Source: a virus. From it: a stretch of 31,196 nucleotides of DNA. This document shows positions 19,661 to 27,167 of the stretch, piece by piece. The stretch spans positions 1 through 31,196 of the IMG/VR virus record IMGVR_UViG_3300032607_000271. The stretch is one strand, 5' to 3'. The notes under the pieces are model-generated. The model had not been told where the DNA came from and did no database searches. It was given only the letters and a program-made list of their open reading frames with translations. Made by a program: the position numbers and the translations under genes. Every line of letters starts with the position of its first letter. The stretch's first letter is position 1.

Positions 19661-21545
19661 TATATCAATAATTAATTTAAGCGCTTACACAAGTCCAATT
19701 ATTCAAGAAAATAAAAAGGATAACTTCATTGAATATGGTGCTGATAATAATTACTTTCAATATTTAATTGATAGATTTTTATATTCAGCTACAAATGGAG
19801 CAATTATAACAGGTGTTGCAAATATGATTTATGGTAAAGGATTAGATGCTTTAGATTCTAACAAAAAGCCAAATGAATATGCACAAATGAAATCTATAGT
19901 TAAGGATTCTGATTTAAAGAAAATAGCTTTAGAAAGAAAACTTTTAGGAATGGCTGCAATACAAGTTGTAAAAGAAAAAAATCAAGTTAAAAAAATACTT
20001 CATTTCCCAATGCATACTTTGAGAGCAGGAAAGTGTAATGATAAAGGGGAAATTGAAACTTGGTATTATCACTATGATTGGAAAAATAAAAAACCAAGCG
20101 AAGAAATAAAGCCTATTCCAGCATTTGGATTTGGTAACGGAAACGAAGTTGAAATATATGTTTTAAAACCTTACATTAGTGGTTTTGATTATTACGCTCC
20201 TATTGATTATTCAGGTTCTTTGCCTTATGCTTTATTAGAAGAAAACATTGCTGATTATCAAATTAATGATTGTAAAAACGGATTTAGTGGTACTAAAATT
20301 ATTAACTTTAACAACGGAATACCTTCAGAAGAACAAAGAGAAACAACAAAGCGTGATGTATTAAATAAATTAACAGGTGCAAAAGGTGAAAAAGTAATTA
20401 TTGCTTTTAATAACAATGCGGAATCAAAAACAACTGTTGAAGATTTACCTTTAAATGATGCACCAGCTCATTATGAATATTTGTCTAAAGAATGTTTTGA
20501 AAAACTAATTGTTGGACATCGTGTTACAAATCCAATGTTACTTGGAATTAAAGAAACAGGTAGTGGTTTAAGCAATAACGCAGACGAAATAGAAACGTCT
20601 ATGTTAATGTTTTTAAATTTAGTTATAAAACCATACCAAGAAGAAATATTAAATGCATTAGATACTATTTTAGCAGTTAACAATATATCTTTGGATTTAA
20701 GATTTAAGAGGTTGCAGCCTTTAGATAACGAACAAATAATAAGTTCTAAAAATCCAATAATTGAAGCAGTAAATTCTTTGAGTCCTTTAGTTGCAAACAA
20801 GGTTTTGGAATCAATGACTGCAAACGAAATAAGAGCTTTAATTGGTTTAGCTGCTGAACAAGGTGGCGAAGTATTGAATCCTTCAGTTGCTGCATTTTCA
20901 AAACAATTAAAATCAATTGATTTAGATGATTTTTTAAATTCTAAAGGAGAAGTTTTAGATGATAATTGGGTTTGTGTTGATGAAACAGAAGTTGACTATG
21001 ATAGTGAAAAAGAATTGGATTTAGAAATTAATGAATTAAATAAAAAAAGTACATTATTTAAAATAATAAATTTTGCAAATGCAGTTGGTTCAAGACCTAA
21101 TTCAAAGTCTGAACAAGATGAAGAAATAAAAGGTAATAAATTCATAACAAGATACGCTTACACAGGAAATGAAAACCCTGAACGTGAATTTTGTAAAAAG
21201 ATGATGTCTGCTTCTAAGAATGGTAGAGTTTACAGAAAAGAAGATTTAGAAAATGTTAACTCAAAATCAGTTAATGATGGCTTTGAAAACGATAATACTC
21301 CATATAATATTTTCTTGTATAAAGGCGGACCAAGATGCCAACATAAATTTTTAAGAAAGACTTTTGTAAATATGGAAGGCGTTAAAATTGACGTTAATAA
21401 TCCAAATGCAAAAACTATTTCAGTTGCAAAAGCGGAAAAATTAGGTTATAGAATTAGAAACAAAAAAGAAGTTGCAATGATTCCAAATGATATGCCATTG
21501 AAAGGTTTTCATCCTAATAACAAAAACTTACCTAAAGACGTATAA
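19653..21545 (+). CDS. Portal protein with MuF-like C-terminal segment, 630 aa
   Basis: The frame is open from 19611, but the ATG at 19653 gives an 8-base overlap with the preceding gene and begins MSDISIINLSAY, so it is preferred. The N-terminal 450 residues have portal character: DNFIEYGADNNYFQYLIDRF, a GKGLDAL turn, HFPMHTLRAGK, YVLKPYISGFDYYAP, HRVTNPMLLGIKETGSGLSN and a long helical stem. From about residue 500 the sequence changes to a segment like the C-terminus of MuF/SPP1 gp7 minor head proteins: EREFCKKMM with R511 and C514, GRVYRKEDL, and FLYKGGPRCQHKF with C562 and H564. So portal and minor head functions seem fused. The portal forms the dodecameric DNA channel. Confidence 0.85.
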   Translation: MSDISIINLSAYTSPIIQENKKDNFIEYGADNNYFQYLIDRFLYSATNGAIITGVANMIYGKGLDALDSNKKPNEYAQMKSIVKDSDLKKIALERKLLGMAAIQVVKEKNQVKKILHFPMHTLRAGKCNDKGEIETWYYHYDWKNKKPSEEIKPIPAFGFGNGNEVEIYVLKPYISGFDYYAPIDYSGSLPYALLEENIADYQINDCKNGFSGTKIINFNNGIPSEEQRETTKRDVLNKLTGAKGEKVIIAFNNNAESKTTVEDLPLNDAPAHYEYLSKECFEKLIVGHRVTNPMLLGIKETGSGLSNNADEIETSMLMFLNLVIKPYQEEILNALDTILAVNNISLDLRFKRLQPLDNEQIISSKNPIIEAVNSLSPLVANKVLESMTANEIRALIGLAAEQGGEVLNPSVAAFSKQLKSIDLDDFLNSKGEVLDDNWVCVDETEVDYDSEKELDLEINELNKKSTLFKIINFANAVGSRPNSKSEQDEEIKGNKFITRYAYTGNENPEREFCKKMMSASKNGRVYRKEDLENVNSKSVNDGFENDNTPYNIFLYKGGPRCQHKFLRKTFVNMEGVKIDVNNPNAKTISVAKAEKLGYRIRNKKEVAMIPNDMPLKGFHPNNKNLPKDV

Positions 21546-21547
21546 TT

Positions 21548-22048
21548 ATGGCACAAGGATTATTCATAACAACAAACGATATTGTTAAATTTACTAATTT
21601 AAATGGTAATTTAGACCCTGACATTTATACACAATACATTTATCAGGCTCAACAATTGCATATTCAAAACTATTTAGGCACTAAACTTTATAATAAAATA
21701 AACGATGGAATCGTAAATGGTAATTTATTAAACCCATATTTAATGCTTTTAAGCAATTATATTAAACCTATGGTAATACATTGGGCGATGGTAGAGTTTT
21801 TACCTTATGCGGCTTATAAAGTATCAAATAAAGGAGTATTTAAACATAATTCTGAAAACAGTACAACAGTTGAAAAAAATGAAATAGATTTTTTAATTGA
21901 AAAAGAACGACAAGTTGCGCAAAGTTATACAAACAGATTCATAGATTATATGTGTTTTAATCAAGTTTCTTTTCCTGAATATAATGCTAATGCAAACGCA
22001 GATATGTATCCAGATAAAGATAGTAATTTTGCAGGATGGGTAATATAA
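21548..22048 (+). CDS. Head-tail connector protein, 166 aa
   Basis: Two bases after the portal stop. The start MAQGLFITTNDIVKFTNLNG followed by YIYQAQQLHIQNYLGTKLYN is typical of head completion/adaptor proteins of Bacteroidetes phages: a helical bundle with an IQxxLGxxLY motif. LSNYIKPMVIHWAMVEFLPY and KERQVAQSYTNRFIDYMCFN are further helices. It would form the ring below the portal. The position right after the portal supports this. Confidence 0.75.
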   Translation: MAQGLFITTNDIVKFTNLNGNLDPDIYTQYIYQAQQLHIQNYLGTKLYNKINDGIVNGNLLNPYLMLLSNYIKPMVIHWAMVEFLPYAAYKVSNKGVFKHNSENSTTVEKNEIDFLIEKERQVAQSYTNRFIDYMCFNQVSFPEYNANANADMYPDKDSNFAGWVI

Positions 22049-22146
22049 AAGAAACATATAAACCAAAAGAAACTAACGTAAAAAAATTACAAGTTTTTTT
22101 AAAAAAATTAAGCAATGAGAACAGGTTGGGGAAAAGCAGTAAATAG
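22036..22146 (+). CDS. Possible 36-aa basic peptide overlapping two genes
   Basis: A frame starting inside the end of the connector gene (22036) and ending inside the next gene (22146) reads MGNIKETYKPKETNVKKLQV, then FLKKLSNENRLGKSSK. It covers the 66-base gap that would otherwise be empty. It is Lys-rich, which in A-rich DNA can occur by chance. Weak candidate. Confidence 0.3.
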   Translation: MGNIKETYKPKETNVKKLQVFLKKLSNENRLGKSSK

Positions 22147-22477
22147 TAATAAAATTAATTGGGGACAATGTGCAATTAATAACATTAGTTTTGGTTCTTG
22201 TCATTCTTTAAGTCATGCAAAGGAAACTGAAATAGTTGGAGATGAAATAAATAATATAATAAATTTCAAAGCAAGAGTATCAGCATTAGGTGGAGCATAC
22301 GAATCAGAACCTATTTTATTAGAAAATTTAGAAAGTTTAGATACATTGACTTCAAAAACAAATTTATTTGTAACGCCAAATTCTTTTAATTCAACTAATA
22401 TAATTACAAATATTCCTGCGACATTTACTGTTTCAGAAGGTAGAATAAAAACAATTTTAATGCAAAATATACTATGA
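22115..22477 (+). CDS. Hypothetical structural protein with WG motifs, 120 aa
   Basis: The N-terminus repeats a Trp/Phe-Gly motif: RTGWGKAVNSNKINWGQCAI, then ISFGSCHSLSHAKETEIVGD. The rest is Asn/Thr/Ser-rich and beta-like (PATFTVSEGRIKTILMQNIL). Short virion proteins with such GWG...WG starts are encoded near tail fibre genes in related phages, as far as I recall. It overlaps the next gene by 4 bases. Role in the virion is inferred from position only. Confidence 0.6.
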   Translation: MRTGWGKAVNSNKINWGQCAINNISFGSCHSLSHAKETEIVGDEINNIINFKARVSALGGAYESEPILLENLESLDTLTSKTNLFVTPNSFNSTNIITNIPATFTVSEGRIKTILMQNIL

Positions 22478-22809
22478 GTTTAAACTTTTCACACATACAA
22501 GGAGATACTTTTGAAGAAGTAAATTTTGCAATAATAAAAAATGCAGTTGCTTTAGATTTAACAGGTGCTATTATTAAAATGCAGTTAAGAAAAGAATGCG
22601 GTGGAATACCTATTTTATCTTTTACTTCTGTTGCAAATGCTGGTTTGACAATTGCAAATGCAATAGGTGGTTTATTTAATATAAATAAACGAATAATTAA
22701 TATTCCTGAATATTATTATTTATATGATATTGAAATAACGTTTTCAAATGGAGATGTTAAAACTTGGGTTGAAGGTAACTTTGTAATTAAATGCGATATA
22801 ACAAGATAA
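22474..22809 (+). CDS. Baseplate/fibre-attachment protein candidate, 111 aa
   Basis: The sequence reads SLNFSHIQGDTFEEVNFAII, then ALDLTGAIIKMQLRKECGGI, a beta stretch (LSFTSVANAGLTIANAIGGL), and YYYLYDIEITFSNGDVKTWV. This order of QGDTF, LTGAxIxMQLR and YYDIxITFxxGxVKT is the pattern of small immunoglobulin-like domains similar to the N-terminal domain of BppU-type baseplate proteins that hold the receptor-binding proteins. It is coupled to the preceding gene (ATGA) and to the fibre (TAATG). Confidence 0.65.
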   Translation: MSLNFSHIQGDTFEEVNFAIIKNAVALDLTGAIIKMQLRKECGGIPILSFTSVANAGLTIANAIGGLFNINKRIINIPEYYYLYDIEITFSNGDVKTWVEGNFVIKCDITR

Positions 22810-24824
22810 TGGATATAATAGACATAAATGTTTACGAAACTACAGAAACAGTTGCAATAACTGTTATGCCTAATTTAACTACTATTAATGTAAATTCTGT
22901 TACAGGTGTAGGATTAGTAACTTCTGTAAATAGTCAAGTTGGAGACGTTGTTATCTCTACTTCAGACAATAACTTTACTAATGTTTTAAAAAATAAACTT
23001 GATGGAATACAAGCAGGAGCAGAAGTAAATGTAAATGCTGATTGGAACGCCACAAGTGGAGATTCTTTTATATTAAATAAACCTACAATTCCAACAATAA
23101 CTATACCTACTTTACAACAAGTAGTAGAAGCTTCAAGTGCGTTAAATCAAAACGAAACTTTTAATGGTATATCAATTGCTCTTGATGATAGCATCTATGC
23201 CGTAACAACTGGCTTAAGTGTAATTAATAATGGCAATGGTTCATCAATTGGAATTAGCTCAGAGAACACTAATGGCACAGCTATTGTAGGCACAAGCTAT
23301 AATTCCCCTGGAGTTTCTGCCACTTCTTATAATCAAACAGCATTTGAAGCTTATGGTCAAATAGGAATATTTGCTCGTGGAAGTCAACAAGCAGCTATCT
23401 TAGATGGGGCTTCTGATGGTATTTCAAACATCGTAGAGTTTCAAAAAAATGGTAGTAATCAAGCTCACGTAACTCACGATGGAAAAGTATTCTCTAAAAA
23501 AGTTATTATAAATAAATCGAGTGATAACAATATTGACAAACTACAAGTTGAAGGTACAGCATCAGGTTCGCCTGCTACTTTATCAAATCAATTTGTAGTA
23601 AAATCGCAATTAGATTTAAAAGCAAATACAGATTCCCCAAGTTTTACGGGAACAGTTGTATCAACAAATTTAAGAATAGGCGATACTTATTTTACAGACG
23701 GTTCAATAGATGTTTACAATAATAATCTTAGCTTTTATACTCACGGCACTTATAGCACAATATTTGAAAATCAAGGAACGGGTGATTTTATATTTAGTGG
23801 CAATGGCTCTGAAAAAATGCGTATTACTTCAAGTGGTAATGCATTAATAGGTACAACTACAGATAATGGAGTTGATAAACTACAAGTAAGCGGTTCTATA
23901 CTTGCAACTGCTATCAAAAAGTCAGGAGGACTTTCCACTCAGTACTTAATGGCAGATGGGAGTACGAGTAATGGAGGTAATCAAGATATAAACGGCAAAG
24001 CTAATACAGATTCCCCAACATTTACGGGTACAGTTGTATTGCCAGCTACAACTTCAATCGGTACTGTTTCAGCAGCTGAAATACAATACTTGGATAATGT
24101 TACAAGCAATATCCAAACGCAGTTAAACGATAGTAAAGTTGGCTTTACAGACTTATTAGGAAACTTTGACGGAGGAGCATATAATTCATATATAGCAAAG
24201 GATTTATCCTATATGTTTTGTGCAGCAGGAGTAACTACATTTCAAAATGTTTTGAGATGCCAAAACATTATTTTAGGAGGAGCGACTTCTTATTTTGCAA
24301 TATCTAATATGATAGAATTTAGAACTACTGCTGTTGCGGGTAGTCTTGGATTTATTAGAGGGGTTAATATCGGTTCAATAATTAGCAGAAAATTTACAAC
24401 AAGATTTAAAATACTTTCATTACCCTCGGATGGTAGGTTTCATATTGGAGCATCAAATATTTATTCTACAGCGGCACCAACTAACATTCCTTTGACATCT
24501 ATGCTAAATTATATAGGAGTAGGGATAGATAGTGGAGGAACAAATTTAGTAACAATAGTAAACAATGCATCAGGAGGACAAAGTAATGGGGGTGTTAATA
24601 CAGGGTTAGTTGCAAGAAATGTTTTATATGATCTGGAAATATATTCTACAAATGTAGTAACTGTAAAAATAGTGGATGTATTTACACCATCTAATAGTTA
24701 CACATTCACAACAACACAACAAAACTACACTCAACCTCATTACCCTGTTGCAAGTATTACTAATAATACAACAGCAGCTATACATTCTTTTATTTGCAGT
24801 GGATTTTTATCAATATATAATTAA
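22809..24824 (+). CDS. Tail fibre / receptor-binding protein, 671 aa
   Basis: The start at 22809 shares an A with the preceding stop (TAATG). The N-terminus leads into the common fibre segment LKNKLDGIQAGAEVNVNADW, known from many tail fibre shafts. Two copies of KANTDSP[ST]FTGTVV (about residues 271-284 and 397-410) occur in the shaft. Repeated phrases such as DKLQV[ES]G also recur. The C-terminal 200 residues are beta-rich without repeats and would hold the receptor-binding tip. Base use from about 23160 to 24000 is richer in GGC, TCC and CCC than in the neighbours, suggesting exchange with other phages. Confidence 0.8.
   Translation: MDIIDINVYETTETVAITVMPNLTTINVNSVTGVGLVTSVNSQVGDVVISTSDNNFTNVLKNKLDGIQAGAEVNVNADWNATSGDSFILNKPTIPTITIPTLQQVVEASSALNQNETFNGISIALDDSIYAVTTGLSVINNGNGSSIGISSENTNGTAIVGTSYNSPGVSATSYNQTAFEAYGQIGIFARGSQQAAILDGASDGISNIVEFQKNGSNQAHVTHDGKVFSKKVIINKSSDNNIDKLQVEGTASGSPATLSNQFVVKSQLDLKANTDSPSFTGTVVSTNLRIGDTYFTDGSIDVYNNNLSFYTHGTYSTIFENQGTGDFIFSGNGSEKMRITSSGNALIGTTTDNGVDKLQVSGSILATAIKKSGGLSTQYLMADGSTSNGGNQDINGKANTDSPTFTGTVVLPATTSIGTVSAAEIQYLDNVTSNIQTQLNDSKVGFTDLLGNFDGGAYNSYIAKDLSYMFCAAGVTTFQNVLRCQNIILGGATSYFAISNMIEFRTTAVAGSLGFIRGVNIGSIISRKFTTRFKILSLPSDGRFHIGASNIYSTAAPTNIPLTSMLNYIGVGIDSGGTNLVTIVNNASGGQSNGGVNTGLVARNVLYDLEIYSTNVVTVKIVDVFTPSNSYTFTTTQQNYTQPHYPVASITNNTTAAIHSFICSGFLSIYN
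23619..23660 (+). repeat. Fibre shaft repeat, copy 1 (42 bp)
   Basis: Codes for KANTDSPSFTGTVV (residues 271-284 of the fibre). The core GATTCCCCAA is identical to copy 2 at 23997-24038, and only a few bases differ in the rest. Confidence 0.85.
23997..24038 (+). repeat. Fibre shaft repeat, copy 2 (42 bp)
   Basis: Codes for KANTDSPTFTGTVV (residues 397-410). It lies 378 bases (126 codons) after copy 1, in the same frame, so recombination between the copies would delete 126 residues and keep the frame. Confidence 0.85.
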
Positions 24825-24826
24825 TT

Positions 24827-25261
24827 ATGAAACAGTATTATATCACTCCGTATGGAACAATCATTGACGAAACCAATGTTGTGATTCCGCTTATAGAAAC
24901 TGAAAGTTTATTTATCGAATACCAAAATTGGTTGGATATAAAAGATGGAAGGGAAGTCTTACAAACTACCTATGTTACTGCCGAAGAATTAGAAGAAATT
25001 AGAAAATCATTAGTACCACAAGAAATTTCTAAACGCCAATTTATGTGGGCATTATGGAAGATGAGAGCTTTACAACCTGAAGCAATCGATGCATTCATTG
25101 ATACCTTAGAGGGTAATGAGGGTATAGAGGTAAGAATAAGTTGGAAAGGTGCAACTTCTATTAGGAGAGATGATGAAATGGTTATTGGTTTTGCGCCTTT
25201 ATTTAACCTTAATTCATTACAGTTAGATGAGTTATTTACTTCAGGAAATATTTTTATCTAA
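24827..25261 (+). CDS. Fibre accessory / assembly-like protein, 144 aa
   Basis: Starts two bases after the fibre stop. The N-terminus is MKQYYITPYGTIIDETNVVI; the middle contains VPQEISKRQFMWALWKMRAL, then a helical segment (PEAIDAFIDTLEGNEGIEVR) and IGFAPLFNLNSLQLDELF. The block ISxRQFxxAL followed by a small helical domain and a hydrophobic tail is common in proteins encoded directly after tail fibres, thought to be chaperones or distal fibre parts. The exact role is inferred from position. Confidence 0.6.
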   Translation: MKQYYITPYGTIIDETNVVIPLIETESLFIEYQNWLDIKDGREVLQTTYVTAEELEEIRKSLVPQEISKRQFMWALWKMRALQPEAIDAFIDTLEGNEGIEVRISWKGATSIRRDDEMVIGFAPLFNLNSLQLDELFTSGNIFI

Positions 25262-25328
25262 TAGGATTATTACTATTCAGCATCGCAACAGTATTTTAAA
25301 GTAAAAGAACAAAATAAACAAAAATAAA

Positions 25329-25682
25329 ATGACAAATTTTGATTGGATTATCTCGGCATTAGATTGCAAAATTAAAGTTGGAACATTGGAAGATATCGTT
25401 GATGTAGTGCATTGGAGGCTCAACGCATCAAATGAGAATCACACGGCAGAAACTTACGGATGCACAAACATGCCAGAGCCAAGCGGAACAGATTTCACGG
25501 CATACGAAAACTTAACAAAAGAACAAGTTGTATCTTGGGTAGAAAGTATTTTAAGCGTGATCCCTGAATCAATTGATGAAGTAGTTAAGGAATCGCAGTT
25601 AGCTAAAATCAAAGCTAGTTTAAACGCTGATTTGCTATTGCAGGCTAACCCTGTAAAAGTGAACTTGCCATTGCCTTTTTAA
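25329..25682 (+). CDS. DUF7936-like protein, 117 aa
   Basis: The beginning NFDWIISALDCKIKVGTLED followed by VVDVVHWRLNASNENHTAET-type sequence, then YGCTNMPEPSGTDFTAYENL and TKEQVVSWVESIL, matches a family found in many marine and freshwater phages near the fibre and lysis genes (HWR.NA...., F..F..LT.EQV..WV). I believe it is catalogued as DUF7936; no function is known. Base composition is less AT-rich than the surrounding genes. It is separated by 67 bases from the gene before and by one base from the holin candidate. Confidence 0.7.
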   Translation: MTNFDWIISALDCKIKVGTLEDIVDVVHWRLNASNENHTAETYGCTNMPEPSGTDFTAYENLTKEQVVSWVESILSVIPESIDEVVKESQLAKIKASLNADLLLQANPVKVNLPLPF

Positions 25683-25683
25683 A

Positions 25684-25866
25684 ATGAGTAAGGAGCAATT
25701 TGATATAATTATAAGCAAATGGGTTTCTCGCAAGTTATTAGTGTTTTTAATAGCTTGTGGAGGTTTGTTTAGCGGAACGTTAACTTCATCTGATTGGGTT
25801 GTGATCGCAACAGCGTACATAGGAATAGAAGGTGTTACTAATATTGTAGAAAGGTTAAAAAAATAG
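25684..25866 (+). CDS. Holin candidate, two membrane segments, 60 aa
   Basis: The 60-residue protein has two hydrophobic segments (about 18-33, LLVFLIACGGLFSGTL, and 38-55, DWVVIATAYIGIEGVTNI) with short charged ends (MSKEQFDIIISKWVSRK; ERLKK). This is the layout of a class II holin. It lies at the head of the lysis cassette, directly before an XhlA-like membrane protein and the lysozyme. By role it would open the inner membrane at a set time so that the lysozyme, which lacks a signal peptide, can reach the wall. Confidence 0.7.
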   Translation: MSKEQFDIIISKWVSRKLLVFLIACGGLFSGTLTSSDWVVIATAYIGIEGVTNIVERLKK

Positions 25867-25867
25867 A

Positions 25868-26107
25868 ATGGAAAATTTAGACCAATTAACAAGAGACATA
25901 AAAGAAATTAAACAGGCTTTATTAGGAAGTGAATTTAATAACTTTAAAGGAATGGTTCACGAAGTAAAGGAAATTGACGACAGAGTTGAAAATTTAGAAA
26001 ACTTTAAAAACGAAATGAATGTATACTTAAAGCAATTTAAAGTTGCTTTTGTTATAACCTTTGGAGCGTTAATAACTTTACTATTTAAAATATTTACAAT
26101 CAGATGA
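25868..26107 (+). CDS. XhlA-like membrane protein (coiled coil plus C-terminal TM), 79 aa
   Basis: The N-terminal 55 residues are a charged coiled coil (RDIKEIKQALLG, VKEIDDRVENLENFKNEM), followed by one membrane helix (57-77, FKVAFVITFGALITLLFKIF) and a short basic end. This matches the haemolysin XhlA / phage lysis accessory layout. Such proteins act with holin and lysozyme in PBSX. It overlaps the lysozyme start as ATGA and follows the holin candidate by one base. Confidence 0.7.
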   Translation: MENLDQLTRDIKEIKQALLGSEFNNFKGMVHEVKEIDDRVENLENFKNEMNVYLKQFKVAFVITFGALITLLFKIFTIR

Positions 26108-26553
26108 AACTAAACAATAAAGGATATAATATTATTTGCGAATTTGAAGGCTTTAGTTCTAAGCCTTATTTATGTCCAGCTAAATTAGCTACAATAGGAT
26201 ATGGAAATACTTTTTATAGCGATGGAAAAAAAGTTACTTTATTAGACAAAGAAATAACTAAATTAGAAGCCTTTGAAATGTTTAAAGAAATAGCTGATAA
26301 ATTTGCAAAGCGTGTTTCAAGTTGTGTTAAATCACCTTTAAATCAAAATCAATTTAATTCTTTAGTTTCATTTGCTTACAATGTAGGTGTAGCAAATTTT
26401 ATGAATAGTACATTACTAAAAAAAGTAAATACAAACCATAATGATTTATCAATTAAAGATGAATTTTTAAGATGGGATAAAGTAGGAACTAAAAAATTAA
26501 ACGGACTAACTAAAAGACGAATTTATGAAGCAGATAATTATTTTAATATTTAG
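26104..26553 (+). CDS. GH24 lysozyme (T4-type endolysin), 149 aa
   Basis: The active-site region reads EFEGFSSKPYLCPAKLATIG (13-32). Aligning to T4 lysozyme, E15 corresponds to E11 and T30 to T26 (same +9 and +15 spacing), while D20 is replaced by C24. Cys at this place is known in other GH24 phage enzymes. Further family features are SPLNQNQFNSLVSFAYNVG and GTKKLNGLTKRR. There is no signal or SAR segment, so release through the holin is expected. It cuts peptidoglycan between MurNAc and GlcNAc. Coupled to the neighbours by 4- and 29-base overlaps. Confidence 0.9.
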   Translation: MKLNNKGYNIICEFEGFSSKPYLCPAKLATIGYGNTFYSDGKKVTLLDKEITKLEAFEMFKEIADKFAKRVSSCVKSPLNQNQFNSLVSFAYNVGVANFMNSTLLKKVNTNHNDLSIKDEFLRWDKVGTKKLNGLTKRRIYEADNYFNI

Positions 26554-26974
26554 TATTTTACTAATAGGTTGCAGCAGTAGAAAAGTTATAATTGAAGAAA
26601 CAAAAAAAGATAGTTTAAAAGAAATAAAAACAAAAATTATTTTAAATGAAGTTTTTAAATCTGAAACAAAGAATGATATTTTAATTGAAGAATTTACTAT
26701 TGAGCCTTTTGATAGTTTAAAAGATATTGTAATAAACGGTATAAGATACAATAACGTTGTTTTAAGACACAAAAAAACAAAAGACAATAGTTTACATATA
26801 AAAGAAAAAAAAGTTCTTAAAAAGACTTATATTAAAGAAAGAGTAAAAATATCAAATAAAGAATTTAAAAAGAATATAGATAAAAAAGCTAATTATTTTA
26901 TTTATTTATGGCTTTTATTAATACCTATATTTTTATATTTATTTAAAAGGTTTAAACTAAGTTTGCTGATTTAA
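26525..26974 (+). CDS. Unimolecular spanin candidate (lipobox plus C-terminal TM), 149 aa
   Basis: The N-terminus is a lipoprotein signal: MKQIIILIFSILLIGCSS with the lipobox LIGC and lipidated Cys at residue 16. The periplasmic part is charged and partly helical (residues 20-120). Residues 123-140 (NYFIYLWLLLIPIFLYLF) form a membrane helix followed by a basic end (KRFK). A protein tied to the outer membrane by lipid and to the inner membrane by a C-terminal helix is the layout of u-spanins such as T1 gp11, which fuse the two membranes in the last step of lysis. It overlaps the lysozyme gene by 29 bases, as spanin genes often do. Confidence 0.8.
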   Translation: MKQIIILIFSILLIGCSSRKVIIEETKKDSLKEIKTKIILNEVFKSETKNDILIEEFTIEPFDSLKDIVINGIRYNNVVLRHKKTKDNSLHIKEKKVLKKTYIKERVKISNKEFKKNIDKKANYFIYLWLLLIPIFLYLFKRFKLSLLI

Positions 26975-27024
26975 CAGCTAAACACAACCTTTTCTAAAAT
27001 TTTTGTTTTTTACTTTGTTTTTAA

Positions 27025-27043
27025 ATATTTATTTTAGTTTTTA
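27025..27043 (+). repeat. 19-bp direct repeat, copy 1
   Basis: ATATTTATTTTAGTTTTTA, repeated exactly at 27051-27069 with a 26-base period. Two perfect 19-mers this close are more than chance in general, though low complexity reduces the weight. Confidence 0.8.
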
Positions 27044-27050
27044 TTTTTTT

Positions 27051-27069
27051 ATATTTATTTTAGTTTTTA
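27051..27069 (+). repeat. 19-bp direct repeat, copy 2
   Basis: Exact copy of 27025-27043; seven T-rich bases separate the two. Iterated sites in a T-rich region would suit an initiator such as the DnaA-like protein at 5493, which is inference. Confidence 0.8.
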
Positions 27070-27155
27070 AAACATTACAAATTTACAGTTTTTTTTTGAC
27101 AAAATTGCAATAAATTAAATTTACTTATTGTATAATAATGTTAATAAACTATATT

Positions 27156-27163
27156 TATATTTG
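27156..27163 (+). promoter_or_regulatory. -7 box (TATATTTG) immediately upstream of the NinG-like gene
   Basis: TATATTTG at 27156-27163 matches TAnnTTTG. The ATG of the next gene is at 27168, only four bases later, so the transcript would start at or within a base or two of the start codon (leaderless). The tandem GTTAAA element of promoters A-C is absent; GTTAATAAA at 27140 is the only similar feature. Confidence 0.55.
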
Positions 27164-27167
27164 ACAA

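Larger units (their letters stand above)
26975..27167 (+). other. T-rich noncoding region between lysis and NinG genes
   Basis: About 190 bases without a credible ORF. While the + strand is A-rich elsewhere, this stretch is dominated by T from 26995 to about 27095, with long T runs and hardly any G or C. It contains a 19-bp direct repeat and ends with a promoter-like box. No hairpin with a G/C stem is visible, so it is not a simple terminator. A replication origin or other DNA-unwinding element is possible. Confidence 0.6.

Noticed and set aside
20471-20800. 109-codon minus-strand ORF inside the portal gene
   Set aside because: It lies wholly inside a strongly supported + strand gene, has no promoter or leader, and the other minus-strand frames (for example 26506-26787, 11397-11627, 18259-18510) are likewise shadows of real genes.
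24676-24867. 63-codon frame overlapping the fibre end and the next gene
   Set aside because: His/Gln/Leu-rich low-complexity product from out-of-frame reading; both overlapped genes are convincing.
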